A stretch of 64,000 nt of DNA from positions 1,054,001 to 1,118,000 of the forward strand of contig NZ_CP073084.1 of assembly GCF_018137985.1 (NCBI RefSeq), read 5' to 3'. How positions within the stretch are numbered: the stretch's first letter is position 1; every line of letters starts with the position of its first letter. Below the pieces are notes generated by a model. The model made no database searches. It was not told the DNA's origin and worked only from the letters and a program-made list of their open reading frames with translations. The position numbers and the translations under genes are program-made. Of this stretch, positions 10,407 through 21,088 are shown piece by piece. This DNA comes from Streptococcus oriscaviae (GTDB lineage: Bacteria; Bacillota; Bacilli; Lactobacillales; Streptococcaceae).

Positions 10407-11809
10407 CCCTCCATCTCATAAGCAATCAGTCTGTTGAGTTCGACGGCGTATTCCATTGGGAGTTCTTTGGTGAAGGGTTCTACAAAGCCCATGACAATCA
10501 TTTCTGTGGCTTCTCCTTCTGATAAGCCGCGGCTCATGAGGTAGTAGAGCTGTTCTTCTGAAATTTTAGACACCTTGGCTTCGTGTTCTAGGGCCACTTG
10601 GGAGTTATGGATTTCGTTGAAAGGAATCGTGTCCGACTTGGAAATCCCATCCATGATAATGGTATCACATTCGATGTGGCTGACAGATTTCTTTGAATCT
10701 TTGTTGAAGGTGACTTGTCCACGGTAGTTCACTTCTCCGCCTCCGCGTGCGATGGACTTGGACACGATGGAAGATGAGGTACGCGGAGCGTTATGAATCA
10801 TCTTGGCACCGGTGTCTTGCACTTGTCCTTTGTTGGCGAAGGCGATAGAAAGCATGGTTCCACGCGCCCCTTCTCCTTCCAAGTAGACCGCAGGGTATTT
10901 CATCGTTGTCTTAGCACCAAGGTTGCCGTCAATCCACTCGACCGTAGCGTTTTTCTCTGCTCGGGCCCGCTTGGTTACCAAGTTATACACATTGTCAGAC
11001 CAGTTCTGGATGGTGGTATAGCGCATATAAGCCCCTTCGTGGGCAATAATCTCAACAATCGCCGCGTGCAGACTGGCTGTTGAGTAGGTTGGGGCTGTAC
11101 AACCTTCTACATAGTGCACACTTGCCCCCTCATCAACAATAATCAAGGTCCGCTCAAATTGGCCGGTTCCTTCATTGTTAATTCGGAAGTAGGTTTGCAA
11201 TGGAATGTCTAATTTAACTCCTTTAGGAACATAGATAAAGGTGCCGCCTGACCAAACAGCAGAGTTGAGAGCCGCCAATTTGTTATCGCTTGGTGGCACT
11301 AACTTTCCAAAGTACTTTTTAAATAGCTCCGGATGCTCTTTGAGAGCAGAGTCGGTATCGGTAAAGATAATACCATGCTTATCGTATTCTTCTTTCATAT
11401 TGTGGTAGACCACTTCCGACTCGTATTGAGCTGACGCTCCGGCTAAGTAGGCACGTTCAGCTTCTGGAATCCCAATCCGTTCAAAGGTTTCTTTGATCTT
11501 ATCAGGAACATCTTCCCAGCTACGGGCCGGTTTGTCGGACGGTTTTTGGTAATAAACAATGTCGTCAAAATCTAATTCTGACAAATCTGCACCCCAGGTC
11601 TGCATGGGCATTTTTCGGAAGGTTTCATAGGATTTGAGGCGGTATTCTAACATCCATTCAGGTTCTCCTTTGATACGAGAAATCTCACGAATGACCTCTT
11701 CACTTAAACCTTTTCCAGTCGAAGCAACCAATTCAATACCATCATCATGAAAACCAAATTTGTATTCCCCTAAATCAATAGGGGTCGGTTCAATTCTTTC
11801 TTCTGACAT
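10394..11809 (-). CDS. sufB: Fe-S cluster scaffold protein SufB
   Basis: The 471-residue protein matches the SufB family along its length. The N-terminal part contains the [17 protein letters not shown] motif (about residues 44-56), and the C-terminal SufBD beta-helix core ends with the conserved block [10 protein letters not shown] near residue 426. With SufC and SufD it forms the SufBC2D scaffold on which clusters are built. It is the last gene of sufCDSUB, 29 bases after sufU, which is the standard Firmicute order. Its 3' end runs into a large palindrome. Confidence 0.96.
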   Translation of the reverse strand: MSEERIEPTPIDLGEYKFGFHDDGIELVASTGKGLSEEVIREISRIKGEPEWMLEYRLKSYETFRKMPMQTWGADLSELDFDDIVYYQKPSDKPARSWEDVPDKIKETFERIGIPEAERAYLAGASAQYESEVVYHNMKEEYDKHGIIFTDTDSALKEHPELFKKYFGKLVPPSDNKLAALNSAVWSGGTFIYVPKGVKLDIPLQTYFRINNEGTGQFERTLIIVDEGASVHYVEGCTAPTYSTASLHAAIVEIIAHEGAYMRYTTIQNWSDNVYNLVTKRARAEKNATVEWIDGNLGAKTTMKYPAVYLEGEGARGTMLSIAFANKGQVQDTGAKMIHNAPRTSSSIVSKSIARGGGEVNYRGQVTFNKDSKKSVSHIECDTIIMDGISKSDTIPFNEIHNSQVALEHEAKVSKISEEQLYYLMSRGLSEGEATEMIVMGFVEPFTKELPMEYAVELNRLIAYEMEGSVG

Positions 11810-11838
11810 AATAATCCTTTCATTACTGTTTGCTGAGC

Positions 11839-12282
11839 TTATTCACCCTGCTCTGCTTGTCTGTCTAGGGCTTTTTTTAGGGCATTCCAAGAAAGGGTTG
11901 CGCATTTGATTCGTTGAGGAAATTTGGCAACTCCTGCAAGAAGGAAGGCATCTCCCAGCTGTTCTTGTTCATTCACCTCTTGTCCTTGAACGAGGCTTGA
12001 GAATGTATCCGCCAACTCCCTAGCCTGATGGATACTTTTTCCCAAGACGGCTTCGGTCATCATAGAGGCTGAAGCTGTTGAAATCGTGCAGCCAATGCCA
12101 TCAAAAGCGATATCCGTGATAATTCCCTTTTCTAATTTAAGAGAAAGCTCAATCACATCACCGCAGGTGGGGTTGTGGAGCTGAAGAGCTTCCACTCCAT
12201 CTAGTTTTCCTTTGTGGCGGGGGGATTTGGAATGCTCCGTCACAACCGCCATGTAGAGCGAATCAAGTTTAGAGAGTGCCAT
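11839..12282 (-). CDS. sufU: Sulfur-transfer protein SufU
   Basis: The 147-residue zinc-dependent sulfurtransferase accepts persulfide sulfur from SufS and passes it to SufBCD. The zinc and active-site residues C40 (NPTC), D42, C65 (GIGC) and C127 (IKC) are all present. The start overlaps the sufS stop by 14 bases, so the two partners are translationally coupled. The 18-residue insertion between the second and third cysteine regions is typical of SufU and distinguishes it from IscU. Confidence 0.95.
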   Translation of the reverse strand: MALSKLDSLYMAVVTEHSKSPRHKGKLDGVEALQLHNPTCGDVIELSLKLEKGIITDIAFDGIGCTISTASASMMTEAVLGKSIHQARELADTFSSLVQGQEVNEQEQLGDAFLLAGVAKFPQRIKCATLSWNALKKALDRQAEQGE

Positions 12283-13501
12283 GGAAGTACTCCTTTGTTT
12301 TAAGGATAGCCTCTACCAGTTTGTCGCAGTCCGCCTTGCTGTTGTAAATGTAAAAGCTGGCGCGGACAGTCGATGGAAGCTGGAGATGGGCAAGCAAGGG
12401 TTGGGCACAGTGGTGACCGGCTCGAACAGCAACCCCTTCGTAATCCAATGCAGTTGCTACATCATGTGGGTGCAAGCCATCGAGGTTGAAGGCGATTAGA
12501 CCTGTGCGTTTGGCCACATCGTGACTGCCGACAATACTGAGACTTGGAATGGCTTGAAGTTTTGGAAAAATGTAGTTCATCAATTCAACCATATGGGCTT
12601 CTATTGCATCCATTCCTAAATCTGTCAGATAATCAATGGCTGCCGCAAGTCCGATGGCACCTGCAATATTGGGTGTGCCGGCCTCAAATTTCCACGGCAA
12701 GTCCTTCCAGCTGGCGGTCTGCTTCGAAACAAACTCAATCATTTCTCCACCAAACTCCACTGGATTCATTTTCTGGAGCAATTCTTCCTTGCCATAGAGA
12801 ACTCCTATACCTGTTGGGCCGAGCATTTTATGACCCGAAAAGGCAAAGAAATCAACGTCTAAGTCTTGTACATTGATGGCCATATGAGGTGTTGACTGAG
12901 CACCGTCCACTACCAAATAGGCTCCGACTTGATGAACCAGCTCCGCAATTTCCTTAACCGGAGCAACACTGCCTAAAACATTGGAAACATGGGCTAGCGA
13001 AACAAACTTTGTCTTATGGTTGAGCAACTCCTTCAATCCAGCCACATCCAATTGTCCGTCTTTGAGATAGACATAGCGGAGCTGAGCGCCGGTCTTTCGG
13101 CACGCTTCTTGCCAAGGGATGATATTGGAATGGTGTTCCATGATTGATAAAACAACTTCATCCCCAGGTTGCAACAGGTCTTGGGCAAACTGGGCTACCC
13201 AGTTCAGGCTGGTTGTTGTCCCACGAGTAAAAATAACTTCTCTGGCGGTCTTTGCATGGATAAAGTCCGCAACCGTTTGGCGGGCCGCTTCGTAGCGAGC
13301 GGTTGCTCGTTCTGACAGCGTATGAACGCCACGGTGAACATTGGCATTATCCTTTTGATAATAGTCCGCCAAGACTTCCAAGACCTGCTTGGGTTTTTGG
13401 GTGGTAGCGGCATTGTCCAAGTAGACAAGCGGCTCATCGTTAACCACCTGATGTAAAACAGGAAAATCCTGACGAATACTTGCAAAATCAACTGATGTCA
13501 T
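12269..13501 (-). CDS. sufS: Cysteine desulfurase SufS
   Basis: The 410-residue PLP enzyme removes sulfur from cysteine for cluster assembly. The Schiff-base lysine is K225 in SGHKMLGPTG and the persulfide cysteine is C365 in AGHHCAQPLL. Upstream, the MEHHSN motif (about residues 121-126) and VDGAQS (about 198-203) are also conserved. The gene begins one base after the sufD stop and overlaps sufU. All catalytic residues are intact. Confidence 0.96.
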   Translation of the reverse strand: MTSVDFASIRQDFPVLHQVVNDEPLVYLDNAATTQKPKQVLEVLADYYQKDNANVHRGVHTLSERATARYEAARQTVADFIHAKTAREVIFTRGTTTSLNWVAQFAQDLLQPGDEVVLSIMEHHSNIIPWQEACRKTGAQLRYVYLKDGQLDVAGLKELLNHKTKFVSLAHVSNVLGSVAPVKEIAELVHQVGAYLVVDGAQSTPHMAINVQDLDVDFFAFSGHKMLGPTGIGVLYGKEELLQKMNPVEFGGEMIEFVSKQTASWKDLPWKFEAGTPNIAGAIGLAAAIDYLTDLGMDAIEAHMVELMNYIFPKLQAIPSLSIVGSHDVAKRTGLIAFNLDGLHPHDVATALDYEGVAVRAGHHCAQPLLAHLQLPSTVRASFYIYNSKADCDKLVEAILKTKEYFHGTL

Positions 13502-13502
13502 A

Positions 13503-14765
13503 TTATCTCTTTGCTAATTTTTCTTCAATAACGGCGATGAGTTCTTCGCGAACTTCCTTGACAGGAATCTCTGTGATAACCGAACCAAGGAAGCCGCGGA
13601 TAACCAAGCGTTCTGCGGTTGCCAAGTCCAGTCCTCGGCTCATGAGGTAGTACATATCCTCAGGATCCACTTGACCGATGGAGGCGGCGTGTCCTGCCGT
13701 CACTTCGTTTTCATCAATGAGGAGAATGGGGTTGGCATCTGAGCGGGCTTTATCCGATAGCATGAGAACGCGACTTTCCTGCTGGGCATCTGCCCCCTTG
13801 GCTCCGCGAATAATGTGGCCGATCCCATTGAAGGTCAGAGTGCCGCGCTCCAAAATAACACCGTGTTGCAAAATGTGCCCCACAGAGTTGTGACCGTAGT
13901 TGGTCACACGGGTGTCAACACCTTGCACCTGACGGCCAGAGGATAAGGCTACCACCTTGAGATTGGCGTGACTGCCATTTCCCTTGAGGTCACTGTCAAA
14001 ATCGGCAACAAGGTTGCCTTCATTCATCAAACCGAGCGCCCAATCAATAGTTGCATCTTGCCCCAAGTTGCCACGGCGGCTCATATAGGTTGACAGGTGT
14101 TTGCCTAGACGGTCAATAGCTGCAAACTTAATCTGACTGCCTGCAAGAGCAATCACTTCTACGGCAATGTTGGCAGAGGTTTCTACTGCGCCATCTCCCA
14201 AACTTTCAAAGCGTTCCAGGTAGTTGAGCTTACTGTTTTTTCCAGCGATGATCAGGACGCGCTTGTTAAAAGGTACAGAGCTTGTGCTATCCTGATAAAA
14301 AATCCCTTCCACAGGTTGATCAATCTCAACATTATCAGGCACATACAAAACGGCAGAAGCATTAAAATACGCTGCGTTGTATGCCGCAAGTTTATGCTCA
14401 TCAAATGCGATGGCCGCTCCCAAATACTGCTCTAGGATATGCGGAATCACTTCAAGCGCTGAGGCAAAATCAGTAAAGACAACACCTTGTTCTGCCAAGT
14501 TTGCCGGCAGCTGCTCCAAAAGCGTTTGGCTGCCAACCTGAACCAACTTGGGATTATCTCCCAGAGCTGTAAAATCTGGAACAGTTGATACGGCTCCATT
14601 TTCTGAGATGGTGCCATCTCCTAAATTCCAGCGATGAAACTTGACCCGCTCAATAACAGGCAACTCCAGTTGGTCTATTTGCTCAAAAGCGTTGAGGCGT
14701 CGTTCAGTCAGCCAAGCAGGCTCTGCTTGGAGCTGCGAAAATGTTTGAATCTGTTCTTTGGTCAT
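13503..14765 (-). CDS. sufD: Fe-S cluster assembly protein SufD
   Basis: The 420-residue SufD paralogue of SufB has a divergent N-terminal region and a C-terminal beta-helix that ends in the shared block [15 protein letters not shown] (about residues 376-390). It forms the heterodimer with SufB in the SufBC2D complex. It lies 17 bases downstream of sufC and one base before sufS in the same operon. Confidence 0.95.
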   Translation of the reverse strand: MTKEQIQTFSQLQAEPAWLTERRLNAFEQIDQLELPVIERVKFHRWNLGDGTISENGAVSTVPDFTALGDNPKLVQVGSQTLLEQLPANLAEQGVVFTDFASALEVIPHILEQYLGAAIAFDEHKLAAYNAAYFNASAVLYVPDNVEIDQPVEGIFYQDSTSSVPFNKRVLIIAGKNSKLNYLERFESLGDGAVETSANIAVEVIALAGSQIKFAAIDRLGKHLSTYMSRRGNLGQDATIDWALGLMNEGNLVADFDSDLKGNGSHANLKVVALSSGRQVQGVDTRVTNYGHNSVGHILQHGVILERGTLTFNGIGHIIRGAKGADAQQESRVLMLSDKARSDANPILLIDENEVTAGHAASIGQVDPEDMYYLMSRGLDLATAERLVIRGFLGSVITEIPVKEVREELIAVIEEKLAKR

Positions 14766-14782
14766 CTTCTATCCTCCAAAGA

Positions 14783-15559
14783 CTAGGCTTCTTCTTTTTC
14801 TTCGTAGTCAATTCCTAGCTCAGCTGCTACATTGACATAGCCTTCTTTTTCAAGACGGACTGCTAATTCTGGGCCACCTGACAAGACCACACGGCCTTCC
14901 ATCATAACATGCACCACATCTGGGGTAATATAGTTGAGGAGGCGTTGGTAGTGGGTGATAATCATAGCGCCAAAGCCCTCACCGCGCATCGCATTGATCC
15001 CCTTTGAAACAACTTTAAGGGCATCAATATCCAAACCAGAGTCAATTTCGTCCAAGAGAGCAAAAGTCGGCTCCAACATCAACAATTGCAGAATTTCATT
15101 GCGCTTTTTCTCACCGCCCGAGAAACCTTCGTTAAGGTAGCGCTCCGCCATTTCTTCTTTCATATTCAGGAGAGCCATTTTTTCATCCAACTTGGTGATG
15201 AAGTCGCGAACCGAAATCTTATCCTCGTCCTCCTTGCCAGCATTCATCGCTGCACGAAGGAACTCCGCATTGGTAATCCCTGGGATTTCAGAAGGGTATT
15301 GCATAGCCAAAAAGAGGCCCATGCGTGCCCGCTCGTCAACTTCCAACTCCAGAATGTCCACTCCGTCAAAGAGTACCTGTCCCTTGGTCACTTCATAGTG
15401 AGGATGCCCCATGATGGCTGCAGAAAGAGTCGACTTCCCTGTCCCGTTTGGGCCCATGATGGCTGCAATCTCTCCTGTTTTGAGGGTTAGGTTGACCCCT
15501 TTTAAGATTTCTTTGCCTTCAATCTCAACATGAAGATCCTTGATTTCTAATACTGACAT
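14783..15559 (-). CDS. sufC: Fe-S assembly ATPase SufC
   Basis: The 258-residue ABC-type ATPase has Walker A GPNGTGKST (about residues 37-45), the SufC-specific signature FSGGEKKR (about 146-153) and Walker B FALLDEID (about 167-174). It drives conformational changes in SufBD. It is the first gene of the operon, preceded by GGAGAC and an extended -10 promoter. Confidence 0.96.
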   Translation of the reverse strand: MSVLEIKDLHVEIEGKEILKGVNLTLKTGEIAAIMGPNGTGKSTLSAAIMGHPHYEVTKGQVLFDGVDILELEVDERARMGLFLAMQYPSEIPGITNAEFLRAAMNAGKEDEDKISVRDFITKLDEKMALLNMKEEMAERYLNEGFSGGEKKRNEILQLLMLEPTFALLDEIDSGLDIDALKVVSKGINAMRGEGFGAMIITHYQRLLNYITPDVVHVMMEGRVVLSGGPELAVRLEKEGYVNVAAELGIDYEEKEEA

Positions 15560-15589
15560 GACTGTCTCCTTTTCTTTTTAACTGTTCCC

Positions 15590-15598
15590 ATTATATCA
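15590..15598 (-). promoter_or_regulatory. suf operon promoter (extended -10)
   Basis: The minus strand reads TGATATAAT about 30 bases upstream of the sufC start. It lies immediately after the rgpG terminator, with no good -35. Confidence 0.7.
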
Positions 15599-15601
15599 AA
15601 A

Positions 15602-15622
15602 AAGAGCCCTGCTGGCTCTTTC
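15602..15622 (-). terminator. Terminator of the mecA-rgpG transcript
   Basis: An 8-bp stem (AAAGAGCC with GGCTCTTT) is followed by a run of T on the minus strand. It separates rgpG from the suf operon promoter. Confidence 0.85.
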
Positions 15623-15644
15623 TGTGTTTAGAAACATTCTTATT

Positions 15645-16823
15645 TCATTTTTTTGAATTCCGTTTGAGAATCCGTTTTTCCTTCCAGTTAGCAATGCTTT
15701 CCTGACGGTAACTGCTATTTCCAATAAAGCGGAGCAAGTTGAGGACAGGGGTGCGATTTTCACCAAAAATTCCAATCAGTTCAGACAGGATCAGAACTCC
15801 CAGCACCAAGGCAATCATGAGCAGGACGCCCCCCAGACGACTGGAAACATTGAGCAGAAGGGAAATTAGCGAAAAGACAAAGGAGATGGCGTAGATAACC
15901 AGCACTGTTCCCCTGTGGGTCAAGCCCAGTGAGAGCAGGCGGTGATGCAGGTGCATCCGGTCTGCTTCGTAGAATTTTTGTCCAGATAGCGTCCTTCGGA
16001 TAATCGCCACAACCGTATCTGTCAGCGGCACTCCCAGAATAATCATAGGAGTCACCACAGCAACAGCCGTTGAATTTTTCAAGCCTTGCAGAGAGAGGAC
16101 ACCAATCATAAAGCCGATAAAGAGGGCTCCTGTATCCCCCAGATAAATAATGGCCGGGTGATAGTTATAGGGTAGAAAACCTGCAATAGCAGCCACTAAT
16201 ATAAAGATAGTCAGCGTCAAAAAGAGATTGCTATCGTGCAGGAAAAAGTAAGACACAATCCCCATGGTGGTCAAGGAGATAACCGAAACACCTGACACTA
16301 GACCATCCAAACCATCTATGAGATTGACCGCATTGGTAATCGTCACAATCCAGAGGATGGTTAGAACAAAGGATAGCCAGGGCGGAAAATGAATCATCGG
16401 CCCACCAAAAGGAATCTTGAAATCATCAAAGCGAAATTCAGTAAAGACCCAGATAATCGACGCTGCCACCAGCATCCCAAGCAATTTGGGAAGAGGACGC
16501 AACTCCTTAATATCATCAATCAAACCCGTCACAATGATAATTCCGCCCGCAAGCACCAAGGGTAGGGCGTAATCAAAGTAGGTGCCGTGGTAATTGATAT
16601 GGGTTACGATACCAGGCAAAAACCAAAGGGCTGCAAGAGAAAAGGCGATAAAGATAGCCAAACCACCCGCTGTCGGCATAGGAACCTTGTTAATCCGCCG
16701 AGCGTTGGGATTGTCTACCGCGCCAATCCTAAAGGATAGGAAGCGAACCAGTGGAGTTGCAAGCGCCGCAATAATCAGGGTAGAGATAACTACGATGATG
16801 TATTTTAGTGCAAAAGGAATCAT
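15645..16823 (-). CDS. rgpG: Undecaprenyl-phosphate GlcNAc-1-phosphate transferase (RgpG/TagO/WecA family)
   Basis: The 392-residue polytopic membrane enzyme (about 11 hydrophobic segments) starts wall polysaccharide synthesis by moving GlcNAc-1-P onto undecaprenyl phosphate. The acidic motif LIDDIKEL (about residues 101-108), the NLIDGLDGL motif (about 167-175) and the histidine-containing loop DRMHLHHRLL (about 284-293) are the family hallmarks. It overlaps the mecA stop by four bases, so it is coupled to mecA. This gene pair is typical of streptococci. Confidence 0.93.
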   Translation of the reverse strand: MIPFALKYIIVVISTLIIAALATPLVRFLSFRIGAVDNPNARRINKVPMPTAGGLAIFIAFSLAALWFLPGIVTHINYHGTYFDYALPLVLAGGIIIVTGLIDDIKELRPLPKLLGMLVAASIIWVFTEFRFDDFKIPFGGPMIHFPPWLSFVLTILWIVTITNAVNLIDGLDGLVSGVSVISLTTMGIVSYFFLHDSNLFLTLTIFILVAAIAGFLPYNYHPAIIYLGDTGALFIGFMIGVLSLQGLKNSTAVAVVTPMIILGVPLTDTVVAIIRRTLSGQKFYEADRMHLHHRLLSLGLTHRGTVLVIYAISFVFSLISLLLNVSSRLGGVLLMIALVLGVLILSELIGIFGENRTPVLNLLRFIGNSSYRQESIANWKEKRILKRNSKK

Positions 16824-17536
16824 GAAAGACTAACCTTTCCCAATTCTTGAATAGCCGCAAGTGGCAAAAGGATATGACCATGTTCCTGCAAGACAGGTCT
16901 TGAAATCGTTGTGTCGTTGGTGTATTCCAACATGCGAGATAGGACATATTCCAGATAGTTCTTTGTGCGGTTTTCGATGTTGATAAGAACGGTCATATAG
17001 TAGCGGCCGTTCATCTTGTAAAGTTCAGATTCCTCCACATCGTAGTCAACCGTATCAACAAAAGCCACGACTTCTCTCAAACTAGCGAAATCCAAGATAT
17101 AGTAGATATAGCGGTCGTCAATCTCTTCCTCTTCTTCTGCCTCGACCTTTTCCAAATAACGAACAGCCGCGTCATCGCCCGCACTTTTTTCTCGGACGGT
17201 TTTCTCCAAGGTCTTTAAAAATTCATCAGGTGTCATTTGCGACAGGTCTTCTAAGTTAGCCAAGTCAGCAAAATCTTCAAAATTCAAGTTTTTGTCAATG
17301 TCTGATTTGGTAACAAAAATATCCACCTTGTCTGGCTTTGGAGTCACCCGAAAACTAAGCATTCCGCTTTCTCGAAAGGTTAAGGGAAGTTCTAGCTCAT
17401 CTAAGACTGTGTAGAAAAACTCCTCCGTCTTTTCTTGAGGAACCAGAAAATCTGCGATTTCCATCCCTCTTTCTTCTAGATCTTCTAATTTTATTGTGAT
17501 TTTCAATGTTGAATCACTGATTTGTTTCATTTTCAT
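16820..17536 (-). CDS. mecA: Adaptor protein MecA
   Basis: The 238-residue adaptor brings unfolded or regulatory proteins (in streptococci ComX, for example) to ClpC. The N-terminal substrate domain starts MKMKQISDSTLKI; an acidic linker (EAEEEEEID, about residues 152-160) joins it to the C-terminal ClpC-binding domain. I chose ATG 17536 because GAGGTG lies just upstream and the family starts there. A longer frame to 17575 would overlap the ribosome-binding site. A promoter with TTGTAA, 17 bases and TATAAT lies at 17618-17646. Confidence 0.94.
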   Translation of the reverse strand: MKMKQISDSTLKITIKLEDLEERGMEIADFLVPQEKTEEFFYTVLDELELPLTFRESGMLSFRVTPKPDKVDIFVTKSDIDKNLNFEDFADLANLEDLSQMTPDEFLKTLEKTVREKSAGDDAAVRYLEKVEAEEEEEIDDRYIYYILDFASLREVVAFVDTVDYDVEESELYKMNGRYYMTVLINIENRTKNYLEYVLSRMLEYTNDTTISRPVLQEHGHILLPLAAIQELGKVSLS

Positions 17537-17617
17537 GTTCACACCTCGTGCTCTCTTCTTCCGCCAGACCTTCAAAAGGCGGAATCCTCTTCTTTCTCAT
17601 ACAATCCTATTTCATTC

Positions 17618-17646
17618 ATTATACAAGAAAGCTAGGTTTTTTACAA
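17618..17646 (-). promoter_or_regulatory. mecA promoter
   Basis: On the minus strand there is a -35 TTGTAA (17641-17646), a 17-base spacer and a -10 TATAAT (17618-17623), about 80 bases upstream of mecA. Confidence 0.75.
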
Positions 17647-17649
17647 AAG

Positions 17650-17708
17650 AAAGGGAGCGTCTGAGGAGGAAGATTTTTATCCAAAACTCTTCTCTTTCGA
17701 CGCCCCTT
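17650..17708 (-). terminator. Probable uppP terminator
   Basis: Imperfect complementary arms (AAAGGGAGCGTC and GACGCCCCTTT) enclose a second small stem. The element lies ten bases after the uppP stop codon on the minus strand. The terminal T run is interrupted. Confidence 0.5.
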
Positions 17709-17718
17709 TTGGCAGGTT

Positions 17719-18558
17719 CTAAAAAATCAAGGTGATGAGGTAGTAAATCAGCAGCAGGAAACCCAAGCCGATACGATACTTACCGAAAATTGTAAAATCA
17801 TGTTTTTTCACATAATCCGTCAAGAAACGAATGGCTAGAATAGATACTCCAAAGGCGGTCAGCATGGATACCAAGAGAAGGAACCATTGGCCACCTGTAA
17901 CAGCAGCCCCATCCTTCAGGAGCTTGAAGAGTTTCAAGAAGCTAGCACCAAACATGATGGGAATTCCCAGGAAGAAGGTAAACTCAGTCGCCACCTGACG
18001 GCTGGTCCCCAGCAAAATTCCTCCTAGGATGGTCGCACCGGAGCGGCTGGTCCCAGGAATGAGCGATAAAACTTGAAAAAGACCGATGTATAGAGCGGTT
18101 TTATAGGGTAGTTTTGCTAGGCTGGTCACCTTTGGTTCTATGGTCTGATTGCGCTTTTCAACATAGATGAAGGCAATACCATAGACAATCAGCATCAAGG
18201 CCACGACCACAAAATTATAAAAATGCGCATCTAACCAGTCATCAAAAAGCAGGCCCAGGACAGCTGCAGGCAAGGCTGCAATCACCACCTTAGCCCACAA
18301 TTGCCACGTTAGTTGAACGTCACGAGCAGTTTTTCCTGCTTGAAAAGGATTGAGGCGGTCAAAATAGATGACCATAACTGCCAAAATCGCCCCCAGTTGG
18401 ATGACCACGTTAAACATGGAAGTGAAATCTGCACTAACATCCTTAAAGGGGAGGAATTCCTGCACCAAAATCAAATGCCCCGTACTGGAAATAGGCAGCC
18501 ATTCTGTAACCCCTTCTACAATACCATAGAGAAGGGCCTTTAAAAACTCAACAAACAT
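17719..18558 (-). CDS. uppP: Undecaprenyl-diphosphatase UppP (BacA)
   Basis: The 279-residue membrane phosphatase recycles undecaprenyl diphosphate for peptidoglycan and polysaccharide synthesis and gives basal bacitracin resistance. The family motifs [17 protein letters not shown] (about residues 12-28) and [11 protein letters not shown] (about 168-178) are present, together with seven to eight hydrophobic segments. ATG 18558 has GGAGCG six bases upstream and matches the family start; the 19-residue upstream extension is not needed. An extended -10 (TGATATAAT, minus strand) lies about 25 bases upstream. It is divergent from the amino-acid transporter. Confidence 0.95.
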   Translation of the reverse strand: MFVEFLKALLYGIVEGVTEWLPISSTGHLILVQEFLPFKDVSADFTSMFNVVIQLGAILAVMVIYFDRLNPFQAGKTARDVQLTWQLWAKVVIAALPAAVLGLLFDDWLDAHFYNFVVVALMLIVYGIAFIYVEKRNQTIEPKVTSLAKLPYKTALYIGLFQVLSLIPGTSRSGATILGGILLGTSRQVATEFTFFLGIPIMFGASFLKLFKLLKDGAAVTGGQWFLLLVSMLTAFGVSILAIRFLTDYVKKHDFTIFGKYRIGLGFLLLIYYLITLIF

Positions 18559-18624
18559 AAACGCTCCTTTTGGATTTTTATTCATTATATCACAAAATTC
18601 AAAAACTATCTGCATTCATCAGGA

Positions 18625-18653
18625 TTGAAATTTGTCAGAATTTTTTATACAAT
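18625..18653 (+). promoter_or_regulatory. Promoter of the amino-acid ABC transporter
   Basis: There is a -35 TTGAAA (18625-18630), a 17-base spacer and a -10 TACAAT (18648-18653), 30 bases upstream of the start codon. A degenerate CodY-like palindrome (four mismatches) overlaps the spacer. Confidence 0.7.
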
Positions 18654-18682
18654 ATAAGAATACACACAAAAAGGAGATCGTA

Positions 18683-20260
18683 ATGAAAAATAAATTAGCC
18701 ATTTTTCTGCTGACCGTCATCAGCCTCCTTTCACTCAGTATCGGAGTGAAGGCTGAGAACAGCGATGTTGATTATCTCTTGGTCGGCATGGAGGCAGCCT
18801 ATGCCCCCTTCAACTGGACCCAAGATACGGATGAGAACGGGGCCGTTCCTATTGAAGGAACCAACCAGTATGCCAACGGCTACGATGTCCAAGTCGCAAA
18901 GAAAATTGCCCAATCCATGGGCAAGGAAGTCCTTGTTGTCAAAACCAAGTGGGAAGGACTGGTGCCAGCTCTGACCTCCGGCAAGATTGACATGATTATC
19001 GCCGGGATGAGCCCAACCGAAGAACGCAAAAAAGAAATTGCCTTTTCGAGTAGCTACTATACCAGCGAGCCCGTAATGGTGGTTGCTGCAGATGGCGACT
19101 ACGCTGCGGCCAAGAGCATTTCTGACTTTGCTGGTGCACAAGTGACTGCACAACAAGGAGTTTGGCATGTTAATCTCCTGACGCAGCTAGAAGGCGCTGA
19201 TATTCAAACCCCTATGGGGGATTTCTCACAAATGCGCCAAGCCCTTGCATCAGGCGTCATTGACGCCTACATTTCAGAGCGGCCAGAAGCGCTGACAGCC
19301 GAAGCTGCTAATAGCAAGTTTAAGATGTTAACCTTAGACCCCGGTTTTGAAGTATCACCATCAGACGCTGCCATTGCCGTCGGTATGCGGAAGGATGACC
19401 CTCGTATTGAAGAAGTCAACGCCTTTCTTGACACCTTCAGCGAGGAAGAACAGATTGAACTCATGGACACGATGATTGAGAACCAGCCTGTTGAAACAGA
19501 TGCAGCTGAAGAAAACCCTAGCTTCTTCTCGCAGGTCTGGGCTATCGTCGTCAACAACTGGCAGCAGCTCCTGCGCGGCACCGGCATGACCTTGCTGATT
19601 TCCATTATCGGAACCATTGCCGGTACTTTAATCGGTCTGCTCATCGGAGTCTTTCGGACTGCCCCAAAAGCTGCCAACAAATTGCTTGCTATTGGCCAAA
19701 AAGCTCTGGGCTGGCTGATCAATATCTACATTGAAGTCTTCCGTGGCACACCGATGATTGTTCAGTCCATGGTTATCTACTACGGAACAGCTCAGGCCTT
19801 CGGAATTAACATCGACCGCACCCTAGCAGCTATCTTCATCGTTTCCATCAATACCGGTGCCTACATGAGCGAGATTGTCCGCGGTGGTATTTTTGCAGTA
19901 GACAAAGGACAGTTTGAGGCCGCAACTGCTTTAGGTTTTAGCCATGGTCAAACCATGCGTAAGATTGTTCTTCCACAGGTTATCCGCAATATTCTACCTG
20001 CCACTGGTAACGAATTTGTCATTAACATCAAGGATACCTCTGTTCTCAACGTTATCTCTGTTGTCGAACTCTACTTCTCTGGAAATACGGTTGCAACCCA
20101 GACCTATCAGTACTTCCAAACCTTCACTGTGATTGCCATCATCTACTTTATCTTGACCTTCACTGTGACTCGTATCTTGCGTGCTATTGAAAGACGTTTC
20201 GACACGGACACTTACACAACAGGTGCCAACCAAATGCAAACGGAGGTCCTTCATGACTAA
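18683..20260 (+). CDS. Fused substrate-binding and permease subunit of a polar amino-acid ABC transporter (GlnPH type)
   Basis: The 525-residue fusion has a signal peptide (residues 1-25), one SBP_bac_3 amino-acid-binding domain (about residues 30-260) and a C-terminal HisM/GlnP-type permease domain with several membrane segments (about 300-510), including the EAA-like loop [18 protein letters not shown]. Such fusions in lactic acid bacteria import glutamine, glutamate or related amino acids. ATG 18683 has AAGGAGAT upstream, which rules out the 17-residue upstream extension. The stop overlaps the ATPase gene by eight bases. Confidence 0.92.
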   Translation: MKNKLAIFLLTVISLLSLSIGVKAENSDVDYLLVGMEAAYAPFNWTQDTDENGAVPIEGTNQYANGYDVQVAKKIAQSMGKEVLVVKTKWEGLVPALTSGKIDMIIAGMSPTEERKKEIAFSSSYYTSEPVMVVAADGDYAAAKSISDFAGAQVTAQQGVWHVNLLTQLEGADIQTPMGDFSQMRQALASGVIDAYISERPEALTAEAANSKFKMLTLDPGFEVSPSDAAIAVGMRKDDPRIEEVNAFLDTFSEEEQIELMDTMIENQPVETDAAEENPSFFSQVWAIVVNNWQQLLRGTGMTLLISIIGTIAGTLIGLLIGVFRTAPKAANKLLAIGQKALGWLINIYIEVFRGTPMIVQSMVIYYGTAQAFGINIDRTLAAIFIVSINTGAYMSEIVRGGIFAVDKGQFEAATALGFSHGQTMRKIVLPQVIRNILPATGNEFVINIKDTSVLNVISVVELYFSGNTVATQTYQYFQTFTVIAIIYFILTFTVTRILRAIERRFDTDTYTTGANQMQTEVLHD

Positions 20261-20993
20261 TACCATTTTAGAAATCAAACACTTGAAAAAATCCTTCGGG
20301 CAAAACGAGGTCCTCAAGGATATTTCCCTGACCGTTAAAAAGGGAGAGGTCATCTCCATCATCGGCTCTTCCGGCTCTGGAAAATCCACCCTCTTACGGT
20401 CTATCAACCTTTTGGAAATTCCTACGGATGGAGAAATCCTCTATCACGGTGAAAATGTTCTTGAAAAAGGCTACAATCTGACAGCCTATCGGGAAAAACT
20501 GGGTATGGTTTTCCAGTCTTTCAACCTCTTTAACAACCTGAATGTCCTAGAGAATGCTGTTGTCGCTCAGACAACCGTTCTCAAACGTGACCGTTCCGAA
20601 GCTGAACGTATCGCTAAAGAAAATCTGAACAAGGTCGGCATGACTGAGCAGTATTGGCAAGCCAAACCGAGCCAGCTTTCCGGCGGACAAAAACAGCGTG
20701 TGGCCATCGCACGCGCGCTATCGGTCAATCCAGAGCTTATCCTCTTTGATGAGCCAACCTCAGCCCTTGACCCGGAAATGGTCGGCGAGGTGCTAAAAAC
20801 CATGCAGGACTTGGCCAAATCAGGCTTGACTATGGTTATTGTGACTCATGAAATGGAGTTTGCACGCGACGTTTCTGATCGGGTTATCTTCATGGACAAA
20901 GGCGTCATCGCAGAAGAAGGTACACCGCAACAAATCTTTGAAAACCCACAGGAAGAACGGACACGCGAATTCCTTCAACGCTTCCTAGGCTAA
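20253..20993 (+). CDS. Polar amino-acid ABC transporter ATPase (GlnQ type)
   Basis: The 246-residue ATPase has Walker [10 protein letters not shown] (about residues 36-44), signature LSGGQKQR (about 141-148), Walker B LILFDEP (about 161-167) and an H-loop VTHEM. ATG 20253 follows CGGAGG and overlaps the upstream stop codon, so the two subunits are coupled. It energises the fused binding-protein/permease encoded just before. A strong terminator follows. Confidence 0.94.
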   Translation: MTNTILEIKHLKKSFGQNEVLKDISLTVKKGEVISIIGSSGSGKSTLLRSINLLEIPTDGEILYHGENVLEKGYNLTAYREKLGMVFQSFNLFNNLNVLENAVVAQTTVLKRDRSEAERIAKENLNKVGMTEQYWQAKPSQLSGGQKQRVAIARALSVNPELILFDEPTSALDPEMVGEVLKTMQDLAKSGLTMVIVTHEMEFARDVSDRVIFMDKGVIAEEGTPQQIFENPQEERTREFLQRFLG

Positions 20994-20999
20994 TCCATA

Positions 21000-21026
21000 A
21001 AATCAGTCACCAGTTGACTGATTTTT
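21000..21026 (+). terminator. Terminator of the amino-acid ABC operon
   Basis: A 10-bp stem (AAATCAGTCA with TGACTGATTT, loop CCAGT) is followed by a T run, a few bases after the stop codon at 20993. Confidence 0.9.
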
Positions 21027-21088
21027 TATGTCGCTAGAAGCCCTCCATCAAAGACGTACTTGTGTTTTTATTCACAAATCCTGCATAA